64,000 nt of DNA, taken from positions 2,976,001 to 3,040,000 of the forward strand of contig OX457075.1 of assembly GCA_949752795.1 (NCBI GenBank), in the 5' to 3' direction. Shown in pieces: positions 54,090-64,000 of this stretch. The DNA comes from Hyperoodon ampullatus. Lineage: Eukaryota; Chordata; Mammalia; Artiodactyla; Ziphiidae. Positions within the stretch are counted from its first letter, which is position 1, and each line of letters begins with the position of its first letter. The translations under genes and the position numbers were made by a program. The notes beneath the pieces were generated by a model, which was given only the letters and a program-made list of their open reading frames with translations, made no database searches and was not told where the DNA came from.

Positions 54090-54300
54090 TAAGACTGGGA
54101 GTCCAGGAGTTACAGACGAGGTTCAGATCTGGCTGTCCCCCTGGATAGGGGTGGCAGCCTGAGTAACAACCTCTCTAAGCCTCTGTTTCTTCATCTAAGA
54201 AGTGGGGTTAATAACAGCTTCTATCTCATAAGGTTGCTGTGAATATTAAATGACATAACTCATGTTAATCACAATGGCTATTATATTATTCAAAGATAAG
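54090..54300 (+). repeat. MIR SINE remnant
   Basis: AACAACCTCTCTAAGCCTCT, GTTTCTTCATCTAAGAAGTG and GGTTGCTGTGAATATTAAAT are a clear MIR core and tail. Confidence 0.8.
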
Positions 54301-54477
54301 ATGCATTTGAATAAAAGCTTTAGCATCTTAAAAGAATGATAAAAATGGTATTTAAATAAACCTTCGTATATGCGTTTTATATAGATTACAATGTGTACAA
54401 ATCTACTACACACCTGGCATTGTCCTTCTCCTGATGAACGAACAGTGACTATTTTATTTATTTGTTTGTTTATTTAT

Positions 54478-54707
54478 TTTTTAACATCTTTATTGGAGTA
54501 TAATTGCTTTACAATGGTGTGTTAGTTTCTGCTTTGTAACAAAGTGAATCAGCTCTACATATACATATGTTCCCATATCTCTTCCCTCTTGCGTCTCCCT
54601 CCCTCCCACCCTCCCTATCCCACCCCTCTAGGTGGTCACAAAGCACCGAGCTGATCTCCCTGTGCTATGCGGCTGCTTCCCGCTAGCTATCTATTTTACA
54701 TTTGGTA
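54478..54707 (-). mobile_element. L1 3' UTR fragment, 5'-truncated
   Basis: TTAACATCTTTATTGGAGTA through GCTAGCTATCTATTTTACAT is the young L1 3' UTR in reverse. Diverged direct repeats (aacagtgactatttta and aacactgaacatttta) lie at the edges. Confidence 0.9.
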
Positions 54708-55747
54708 AACACTGAACATTTTAAACCTGAGTGAGGCCCAGTGCCAAGAGCTGGAGTTTCAGAAGCATGCGACACAGTACTACTAAGAAGCTTATAATCT
54801 AGTGAGGACAGCAGAAAGAAACATAAACAGGCAAATCATATGCCAAGTGCCACAGATGAGAGATGCTGAAGGGGTGTATGGTTCCAATTCAGAGAGGAAA
54901 GGACAGGTCAGCATGAGCTCCGGAGTGGGGACCTGGGCGGGGATGCACAGGTAGGGGGTCTGAGGAAACAGGAAGGAGGATGGAGGGAAGGCCAAACCTG
55001 AGAGAATAATGGGCGTGAAGACAAAGGGTAAACTGCGCCCCCATCTGGCTGCGGGGCAGTAACTCATCAACACAAAGTGAGAAGTAAGAGCGCGCTTGGG
55101 TACCAGGCTGGGACGGTGGGTGATGAGGAACTTCATCTGGACGGCGGGGCTGCAGGCAGCCGCAGGAAATCAGCTCAGGCTGGTGGCAGAGGGCAGGGCA
55201 TTCCTAGAGCAACGCCCTGGAAAGGGCAGGACACACCCCACGGCATCAGTGACTGCAGCACTGCTTTAAAGACTGACTCAGGCTCCAGAACGACGTCCCC
55301 ATCACGGGTAGCTTCATCTCTGGAAATTTTCCAAGCCATCCCTACCCCTCAAATGATTTTACTTTTCTCGTTCAGATTCATTCTTTGCTCACCACACAAC
55401 CTTCTGACTGCGAATTCAGCTTGCCAGGTCATGTGATACGGCGGAGAATGCCTTGATAGAATCCTGGGCACTCCGGTCACTAGAAAGGGTATTTTCCGTA
55501 ACATTGTCTCAACTGGCCTTCCACTCGTCCATCAGACTCCTGTAAAGTCGGTTACACCTATCTATCAGACATCTGATCACCTTCTGATGTCCTCGGAAGG
55601 TGCCGGAGCCGACAGGACTGATGTTTCAGTCCTGGCTGGGCTTTCGAATCACCTGGATCTCTACTTCAAAATACCTCGAAAGGAGGCAGCTGGCTGCAAC
55701 CAAGGCCTTCCTCGGGCAGCCCCTGGGGCGGCCGCCACTTTCCCAAA

Positions 55748-55826
55748 CAATCGTTCTCAATCCTGGCTGCATGTCAGAGTCATCTGGGAAATTTGAAAAA
55801 GGTCCACACCCAGGGGGTGGCTACTT
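55748..55826 (+). mobile_element. MER5-type hAT fragment
   Basis: ATCGTTCTCAATCCTGGCTG and CATGTCAGAGTCATCTGGGA are MER5-like termini. A similar weak match lies at about 55,625-55,680. Confidence 0.6.
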
Positions 55827-56030
55827 GCAGAGATGTTAAAACCTATCCACTGGGCAGAGGACATGAATTCTAATAACTCACTCTCCTCAATCCTAAGCAG
55901 AGATGAAAAGGATATTGCAATGCACTGGAGTCGAGAGATTTCTATTTCACTTACATTTAGGATATTGAATTATTTCATTCCCTTTGATCTCCCTTCAACA
56001 GGTGCCATAGCTTTAAGCTGGTACTAGTTT

Positions 56031-56240
56031 TTTTGTTTTTTTTTTTTGAGGTACGCGGGCCTCTCACTGTTGTGGTCTCTCCCGTTGTGGAGCACAGGCT
56101 CCGGACGCGCAGGCTCAGCGGCCATGGCTCACGGGCCCAGCCGCTCCACGGCATGTGGGATCTTCCCGGACCGGGGCACGAACCCGTGTCCCCTGCATCG
56201 GCAGGCGGACTCTCAACCACTGCACCACCAGGGAAGCCCC
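56031..56240 (-). mobile_element. Short CHR-type SINE
   Basis: A T-tract is followed by GAGGTACGCGGGCCTCTCAC, ending CACTGCACCACCAGGGAAGC. The 17 bp target-site duplication taagc(t/c)ggtactagttt lies at 56014-56030 and 56241-56257, with one mismatch. Confidence 0.96.
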
Positions 56241-56284
56241 TAAGCCGGTACTAGTTTTAAACTCTTTTAACTCCTTATTGCTTT

Positions 56285-56480
56285 AGGACAGAGGTCAGCA
56301 AACTTTTTCTGTAAAGGACCAGATAGTAAAGAGTTCAGCTTTGCGAGTCAGACTGTATCTGTCACAACTATTCAGCCTTGCAGCTGTAGCCCAAAAGCAG
56401 CCATAACTAATGCAGAAACAGATGAGCATGCCTGCTAGCCAATAAAACTTTATTTACAAAAGTAAGTGTGGACAAAATAT
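56285..56480 (+). mobile_element. hAT-type MITE
   Basis: GAGGTCAGCAAACTTTTTCT, AAGGACCAGATAGTAAAGAG and CAATAAAACTTTATTTACAA are the recurring text of a widespread eutherian nonautonomous DNA element. The exact family was not assigned. Confidence 0.65.
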
Positions 56481-57467
56481 GACCAGTGCACTGCTTCAGA
56501 TGTTTGAATAATAATTAGCATTCTGATCTTGTGCTCGTGACACAAAATGGGTAACAAAGCCTGCAAATAAATACAAAAAGTGCACTCAGTCTCGGCATCT
56601 TATCCTTTGACTATCATCCTATTACCATTTACCGAAGACTCAAAACAGAGGGACTTGTTTATATTCAGACCATACGGACCTACTCAGACGACTTCTGCCC
56701 CCAGTACCTCTGACCACCCTCCAAGCTGCACCTATGGAGAAACCACCCACCTCGTCGTTCACCTGCAGCTTGCGAACCAGAGGGAGTGGGCAGTGCCGCC
56801 AGCTTTCTCACCAGTAGAAAATGCCACAGATATGTACTCATTAAATACATGCTTGTTCATTTCTTCTGGTAAGAAAAGCCCCTCTCTTCTGCTTTTGAAT
56901 ACATTTAATCCTCCACGTAACTGATGAACGAGGTAAAAATCCAGAGCTCTCGGTCCAAAAGTGTTGGTTAAACAGCTTCTGTTAATCTAGGGTCCCTCCC
57001 CAGCATCACTGGCCCCTGATCTCTCAAAATGCAGAAGGAGTGACAGTCAGAAGGCTGAGGCCATTTGCTCAGTGGCTGAGAGCGAACCTGGACGAGCGGG
57101 GACTGAGAAGGAGCTCCCTGCATGGCTGTGCTCCCCAAGTCCACCCTTGCCACGTGCGGTCCCCAAACCTGCTGTGTCAGACGGGGGCCGGAGGAGCCCT
57201 GCCCCCCACCCTGGGTGCTCCAGGCAGTTGTCTCCACTGTCCGAGCTGACACCCCTCACAATGAGGGCGGGTGTGAGGCAGGTGGTCCCCAGGAAGGAGG
57301 GCACAGAACTCCCACCCCCGACACCACCACACGCAAAAGGCCAGCCCGTCCCTCTCCCGGGTTGGGTCGCGCACAGTGAAAAGGACATAAAACGGTTTGC
57401 ATGAGCTCAGGTATCTCCTCCCGCGTTCAGGTTCCAGACTCCCCACCATGGCTCCACATCAGACTTA

Positions 57468-57635
<168 letters not shown>

Positions 57636-57819
57636 CTATTCTGTAAAGTGCAAAAGGGTCCTGGGAGGGAACTGGGCTGCCAGGAGAGCAGAGAGGGGAC
57701 AGGACGTGCTGGCTGGCTCCTGCCACCACCTGTATTCCTATTTCTCTTACCAGGAAAACATGAAATTTAAACATGCAGATCTGGTCCATGAAAACTCAGA
57801 TGCAAGAGGCCACAGGCTC

Positions 57820-58142
57820 GGGCGTCCCTGGTGGCGCAGTGGTTGAGAATCTGCCTGCTAATGCAGGGGACACGGGCTCGAGCCCTGGTCTGGGAGGATC
57901 CCACATGCCGCGGAGCAGCTAGGCCCGTGAGCCGCAACTATTGAGCCTGCACCTCTGGAGCCTGTGCTGCGCAACAAGAGAGGCTGCGATAGTGAGAGGC
58001 CCGTGCACCGCGATGAAGGGTGGCCCCCGCTTGCCACAACTAGAGAAAGCCCTCGCACAGAAACGAAGACCCAACACAGCCAAAATAAATAAATTAATTC
58101 ATAAATTCCTACCCCCAACATCTTCAAAAAAAAAAAAAAAAA
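57820..58142 (+). mobile_element. Long CHR-type SINE with mosaic body
   Basis: The head resembles the short form (GGTGGCGCAGTGGTTGAGAA) but the 3' half is long-form (AAGACCCAACACAGCCAAAA, AATAAATAAATTAATT). It has a perfect 16 bp target-site duplication aagaggccacaggctc at 57804-57819 and 58143-58158. Confidence 0.94.
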
Positions 58143-58659
58143 AAGAGGCCACAGGCTCAACCTGCCTCACGTCCAGCCCATTAGGGCCTGGATCCAGTGT
58201 CTAGAACGGCCCTGGGTCCGTACCCTTCTCTGTCACAAGAAATTTACAAAGTACAGAAGACACAAAGCCCAATGTACAGATGAGAACACTGAAGTCCAGT
58301 GAGGGTGAGACTGGAGGCCTCGTCCTTGCCTTTTCTTGTGTGTGCAACACAAATAGTCTTAGAGGCTGAACGAGCAAAGGTAAAAAGACATTTATTTGTT
58401 TAGGACCCTAGAAACCCTGGGGACACCCAGTGTCATGACTGTGTGGAGGGGCGAGAGTCCAAAAGCATAGCTGCTGTACCTCACCCTCCCCAGGCAGATT
58501 CCTTCACTGCTCCTCCCTGTGGTTGACGGTCCCAGGCACCCGGCACACACATGACAGGCTCCCAGCAGCCCTTCTGGGTGGGGCCAGGCCTACACCTGCC
58601 TTCCCCACCAAAGCATATCTGTTATTTGCCCGGGCCCCGTCCTCTGCTGAGGGTTTACT

Positions 58660-58790
58660 TCATATACATGTGTGTATCACGTGCGTAATGTGTGTTGATG
58701 TGTGTATATGGATGTATATGTAAATATGTGTGTATAAAAATATGTTGATGTGTAAAACATGTGTGTACAGATATGTACGTGTGTGTGTCA
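58660..58790. repeat. TG/ATG-rich low-complexity tract
   Basis: Irregular TGTGTG, ATGTGTATATG and TATGTACGTGTGTGTG runs. Confidence 0.7.
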
Positions 58791-59863
58791 TTTTAGCAGA
58801 TTTCTGAAAGCAAATGAATGGATTCTACTGGCAGGATGGTATCTGTGATACGCTGATACTTTGCCTGCCCTCCCGTTTCATTCCTTTTATCGCTGTGTTG
58901 CAACTTCCCTGAAGCCCTGACAGCAATCCACGTCAGAGTCTTTCAGAGTCTCCGAGCTCTAACTGCAGAGGCCAATTTATGCAGTGATTTTTATTGTGAC
59001 ATCAAGAAGGAGGGACTGCCTACCTGGGGTTGCTGGGAAGATCAGAGAAGATACGGTTCCTGCACTCCAAAACCTTACTTGAGAAATAAATGAGCTCAAA
59101 TGAAATCATCAGACACATCGTGGCACTGATAAAAGTTCACAGAATTCAGAAAGCGTGGCCAAGCCTGTGGGCTGGATGGCTGGAACCCTGAAGGATGGGC
59201 CGGGTTTAGGACGGCGGAGAGGAGGAGGAGAGAATCCAGGGGGAAGAAGTCCTGGGGAAGATTCTACTGACCCTGGGCAGAGGCACCAGGGCTCCCCTGG
59301 TCAGAGGCTGGGCTCGGAGAATTCTCTCTCTTTCCAGAGGAAGGAGGGGAAGAGCTGATTCTAAAAGCAGATGGAGGGCAGGGCTCCGAGCAGCAGACAA
59401 GGGACCAGGAATGGGGCCAGGTGCCATTCCTGCTTCAGAACCGAGTGCTCCCCCAGCCTCAGCCCTGCAGACAGAGCTACCACCCACCGAGCACAAAATT
59501 CCCTGTACAGAAAAGATCCCTTCTGCAAACCTGCCAGAGGATGCTGTAACTTCCTTTGCCAGGGAAGAATAAAAGCCCACACACAGCACCAAGTGCCCGA
59601 AAAACTATGCTTTAAAACTGTGGGCAGTTGGACAAATCCATCCCAGAGTCAGCAGAGGGTCACCCGCTGAGCCTGAATAAAAAGCATTCTTGGTTTTTCT
59701 AGTAACATTTTTGTGGGCATTTTAAAATCCATCAAAGGGCTTCCTGTTTTCAAGGAATAAAACAGAGACACACTGGACCTTTACTTTTCATTCACCAGCT
59801 CAGGCTTCCCGAAAAGGCAAAGCAGAGTTTGTTCTGAGGGCACTTCCAGGGCCCTTTCCATTT

Positions 59864-59883
59864 ATTCCTTCCTTCCTTCCTTC
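59864..59883. repeat. (TTCC)n short microsatellite
   Basis: Four to five TTCC units. Confidence 0.8.
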
Positions 59884-61637
59884 ACCAAACAATAAATCTT
59901 AAAAAAGGCGTAGGCCGTTTCTACCCTTGAGTAGTTCTCCATCTGATTGGAGATTGCATGATTAAAGCTATCTACACTGCAGCCAACACACACTGCCGGA
60001 GAGAAACACCATCACCAAATGTCTGATGATCTTGCAACTTTCATATTTTTCAAAACAGTTCTCACTGGACTCCATCCCCAGAAAGATGTGTAAGAAAGAG
60101 TTGTGCGTGTGGGCACAGAGGTACGTGTTCTGGTGTAATTATCTGTACCTGGGCCCATACTGCCTAGGTCCTTGGAGCCAACTCAGGCGCCCTGCTAGCT
60201 CGTCTCTGTAACAGCAGGGTGGCGGTGTTTGGGACGAACCTCAGGGAACCCAAATTCCTAAGAACCCTCTGGGAAGCTCTTCGGTTCACCCGGCTCCACT
60301 GCTTTAACTCCGCGCTGGACTTTCTTCCACCTTAAGCTGGAAGCCTAAAAATTCTGTTTCTATGTCACCAAGACCTTATCTTTTTAGGATTTTAGAGGGG
60401 AAACAACAGTTCCTTCTCACCCAGGATATTGTAACACAGAGTATAGAGACTAAATAAGATATCTTTTCAGCCAGAAAACATGGATCACAGCCACTTAAAC
60501 ACCTGTATTTTTATTTCCCAAAAGGCAGAGAGCACGTCACGGTCTCTGAGTTCTGCTACTAATCTGCACAACCACACCGTGGAAAGAGACCCTTGACTGT
60601 CATTCACACCCTACCTGTACAGGTAAGAAAAGGGGTTCCAATGTCCTGCACACCTAGGCATGCAGCCCAGTTTCCCTCAGGACCAGCCCTGTATTGGTAC
60701 CTCAGGTTTCCTTGGCGAGGGTGAGGGATGCACCCAGGATGCCTCACGGCTCTGGTCCTACCACTCAGGACCCCAGCACAAAGCTGGGTAGTGGGTATGG
60801 CCAAGTGGAGGACAGATGCTGCTGGCAGTCAGCATGGCAGCACCAAAGCCCTTCGGCATCCGTGAGGACCAACAATGCTGCTCTTGTGAGAAGCACTGAG
60901 TTTGCACCACGCAGCTGACCTGGCAGTTAGCGGAGGCTGAAGTGTATCTGACCTTGTGTGAGACCTTCCTGGGAAGTCGGACAAAGACCAGAGGGCACAG
61001 GAGGCTGAACATCTCGCCACAGAAGGTGAGAGAGAGCAGGAAAACCATGTTTCTCATAGTTAGGGGACCTGTGCTTATACCCTAGGCTGAGTAGCCTGTG
61101 GAAACACGGTTTCAATGACAAACATTACTGAGTCCCTTTGTTGTGTGATGCGTAATTCTCACTGGAATAAGATTTTAAAAGAATCATCGTGTATGGCCCT
61201 GTAGGGGGACCATCCAGGTTTGCCTGGGATTCTCCAGGGTTTAGCACTGGAAGTCCACATCCCAGGAAACACCTCAAAGCAAACTGGGACAACTGGTCAC
61301 CCTTCCTGCATCAGGGACTTGACAGGAAGGAATGGGCACCTGAAGAGCACAGGACAAGGCGGGACATAATAACGGCAGTAACAGGTCTAATGAGTCAGGG
61401 GAGTGCGGCGGAGACGTGACTCATGTCTGATGGGTGATGGGGACGGGTACCACGGTCAAGGCAGCATCCAGGCCGAGCCTGGACAGGTGAGTAGACGCCA
61501 CGCAGGTGGAGAGGACCAGGGCAAGGGCTCTCCCGGCTGAGAAGGCGCGGATACAAGGACATCACGTCCCGATCCTTCTCTCAGTCAATCTGCTACTCAG
61601 GTATATCAGGTATGAGAAGAAACCCTGTTTAGGCTTT

Positions 61638-61850
61638 TTTTGTGTGTTTGTTTGTTTTTTGTGGTACGCGGGCCTCTCACTGCTGTGGCCTCTCCCGTTG
61701 CGGAGCACAGGCTCCGGACGCGCAGGCTCAGCGTCCATGGCCCACGGGCCCAGCCACTCCGCGGCATGTGGGATCCTCCCGGACTGGGGCACGAACCCGT
61801 GTCCCCTGCATCGGCAGGCGGACTCTCAACCACTGCGCCACCAGGGACGC
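61638..61850 (-). mobile_element. Short CHR-type SINE
   Basis: A GT-interrupted T-tract is followed by GGTACGCGGGCCTCTCACTG, ending CACTGCGCCACCAGGGACGC. It has a perfect 15 bp target-site duplication ccctgtttaggcttt at 61623-61637 and 61851-61865. Confidence 0.96.
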
Positions 61851-62731
61851 CCCTGTTTAGGCTTTAATTATGTCCCATGCAAATGAAATAACACATAACA
61901 GCCTGTCAGGCTACCATCTCTCCCTTTGGTCGTCGAGGACACCAGGAAGAAATGTGTTCAGGCACAAAGGGACGGAGGAAGGAACAGAGAGTCAGGGGGG
62001 CCTGTCATCATCAGGCTTTAGAAAATGACGTTCTTCTTTTGCTTTGGTGGGTTCTCCCCGCTCCTGCACCCCACGCTGAAGCGACACACAACTCCTGGAC
62101 ACCGTTATCTGACAAGCTGAGATGTGAGAGTGAACAGTGACCCTCAACCAAGCCATCGGGACCTGCTCTCCTGGCTGCACGTTTCAGGACAACAAATGGG
62201 ACCATTGCCAACTGACCATTTTCTTCTCTTGAATGGAGGTTTCTACATAATCGGTGGCTCAAATGAAGTGCAAAACAACTTTTATTAGGTTCCACAGAGA
62301 AACTTCTATGGAAATAAGGTGAATGATGTAGATTCGCGTTTCTCAAACATGTGAACCGTAAAACATTCCTGGGGGCAACACTGAGGTCTGAGCAGAGAAG
62401 GGGCTGCCTGACGACAGCTAGTGGAGCGAGGCAGGGGTGGAGGACGGTACAGGGAAAGGTACGCTCATTCTTTCTGGGAAACACAACGAAGACCGAGCAC
62501 CTCCTGGATCGCAGCCTGCGGGGGAGGCCCAGCCCACCGCACGGCAGGGCTCAGCTGGTCCACAGCACACATGCCGGCTGAGCCCATGCTGCAGCCCCAC
62601 TTCAGTCTCAGAGAGTCCACAGTCACTGTTTTTTAAAGATCCAGAAGCATCCACAAAACATCTTAATGGCGCTAAGCAGGAAAAGGATTTTAAAAATTGC
62701 TGAAGAAAATTCAAGTAAAAGATGTCCCTGA

Positions 62732-62933
62732 GGGCTTCCCTGGTGGCGCAGTGGTTGGGAGTCTGCCTGCCGATGCAGGGGACGCGGGTTCGTGCCCTGG
62801 TCTGGGAGGATGGCTGGGCCCGTAAGCCATGGCCGCTGAGCCATGGCCGCTGAGCCTGCGCGTCTGGAGCTTGTGCTCCACGACGGAAAAGGCCACAACA
62901 GTGAGAAGCCTGCTTACAGCAAAAAAAAAAAAA
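62732..62933 (+). mobile_element. Short CHR-type SINE with internal rearrangement
   Basis: The head is GGGCTTCCCTGGTGGCGCAG and there is a poly(A) tail. It has a perfect 15 bp target-site duplication aaaagatgtccctga at 62717-62731 and 62934-62948. About 17 bp normally following GGGAGGAT are missing, and GCCATGGCCGCTGA is tandemly duplicated (62826-62839 and 62840-62853). Confidence 0.95.
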
Positions 62934-63765
62934 AAAAGATGTCCCTGATACTACCTTTAAATGTCATAAATGCCGAGGGAGGGACCAAGAGAAGTGTCAG
63001 AGGAAGGAGAAAGGGACAGATTAAAACAGAAATAACCAGCAAAGTCTGAGAAGACCCACAGCAACATGGAAAAGGGTTCTCAGTCCCGCTGGAAGGAGTC
63101 AGAATAAAAATCAAGCAAACTTGGAATGAACTGAGAAAGATCTTTGCAAATCACAAAAAATCATTTCCATAAAAATCCTTTTTTTCTAGGAGAGGCTCAG
63201 AGACAGACACTAAGACCGTCTATAGTTTTGTTACCGTGAGGTTCCTCCTGCTACTGCGAACAAAGTACACAATAAAACAATAGATGAGCTTAAAACCGAT
63301 AAGCCAGATGCCAAGGGAAACTGAGCAGCCAAAAAGCAAACGTGAGAATAGTTTCAAGAAAGGCAGATGAGGGGATTAAAAAAGAGAGGAGGACGGGGGG
63401 GAGGTGGGTTTAAGGCAACACGCCACTGGGCAAAGGGGACGGAATCTGAAGCAAGTTCTCCTGGGGGCACCCCCTCTACGGCCACGCGGCCACGCGTAAA
63501 GCCGTCCTGGGAGGGGAAGTGGCATGAGGAGCCTGCGAGGCTCATCCAGGGATCAGGACCACCAGAGAGCAAGGAAGGAAGAGGCCGCTGGAGCAAAGAG
63601 ACATCTTATCTCCATAGCAACAGTGGAGCGAGCCCGGACCACGAAGGCCCCAAAGCAGCCCCACAGCAACTGACCAGAGGGTCCGTACATCTCTTCAGGG
63701 CACATCCAGGTGTCACTGCCACTCAGGGAGGGGACAAGTTATGAGGAGCTTTAGCCTCCTAACTT

Positions 63766-63957
63766 TTTTTTTTTTTTAACATTTTATTGGAGTATAATTG
63801 CTTTACAATGTTGTGTTAGTTGCTGCTTTATAACAAAGTGAATCAGCTATGCATACACATACATCCCCATATCCCCTCCCTCTTACGTCTCCCTCCCACC
63901 CTCCCTATCCCCCCCTCTAGGTGGTCACAGAGCACCGAGCTGATCTCCCTGTGCTTC
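63766..63957 (-). mobile_element. Very short L1 insertion (3' UTR only)
   Basis: A T-tract is followed by AACATTTTATTGGAGTATAA, up to GCTGATCTCCCTGTGCTTC. It is only about 190 bp, with a perfect 12 bp target-site duplication gcctcctaactt at 63754-63765 and 63958-63969, so it is a recent, severely 5'-truncated L1. Confidence 0.94.
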
Positions 63958-64000
63958 GCCTCCTAACTTCTTGTAAATCCCAGAACATCACCCATTCTTG

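Overview
This is mammalian nuclear DNA, most likely from a cetacean. The evidence is the intron-exon structure and GT-AG splice sites, the Cetartiodactyla-type L1 3' ends, and about fourteen tRNA-derived SINEs of the CHR type. These SINEs occur in a short form (about 200 bp) and a long form (about 320-425 bp), many with clear target-site duplications, and that mixture is typical of whales and dolphins. Older eutherian repeats (MIR, L2, MER20/MER5-like hAT elements, MLT1 and ERVL-type LTRs, old L1M) fill much of the rest. I see no bacterial, plasmid, phage or CRISPR content.

Two protein-coding genes are present and point toward each other. On the + strand, positions 1 to about 16,000 hold the 3' end of SH2D4A: three coding exons (4184-4314, 14531-14751, 15614-15706) encode its last 147 residues, including the whole SH2 domain. 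On the - strand, about 28,905 to beyond 64,000 holds the 3' half of CSGALNACT1, a Golgi chondroitin N-acetylgalactosaminyltransferase: five coding exons (57469-57570, 42920-43098, 41972-42066, 33385-33466, 30544-30833) encode its last 248 residues, with the DxD metal-binding motif and the GWGGED motif. All exon junctions keep frame. The same tail-to-tail order is known from human 8p21.3, so the block is conserved synteny. The 5' exons of both genes lie outside the window.

Layout: 1-2316 is the 3' part of an L1 in an SH2D4A intron; 2275-2604 is directly duplicated at 4539-4868 on the other side of an SH2D4A exon; 4869-14530 is an intron with three minus-strand SINEs and two L1s; about 16,010-28,904 is intergenic, with an MLT1 LTR, several SINEs, an ERVL-type LTR and a 3.5 kb old L1; 28,905-64,000 is CSGALNACT1, with long introns carrying SINEs, L1s, a solo ERV1-like LTR, an L2 and several microsatellites, including a roughly 450 bp GGGGA-type polypurine array at 45,618-46,072.

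The two genes are not known to share a pathway; one is a cytoplasmic adaptor and the other a glycosyltransferase. I found no new multi-gene system. The most notable points are the 330 bp gapless duplication bracketing an SH2D4A exon, the large G-rich array in a CSGALNACT1 intron, an expanded internal repeat in one long CHR SINE, inverted SINEs around a CSGALNACT1 exon, and an unexplained 260-codon open frame at 25,624-26,406.
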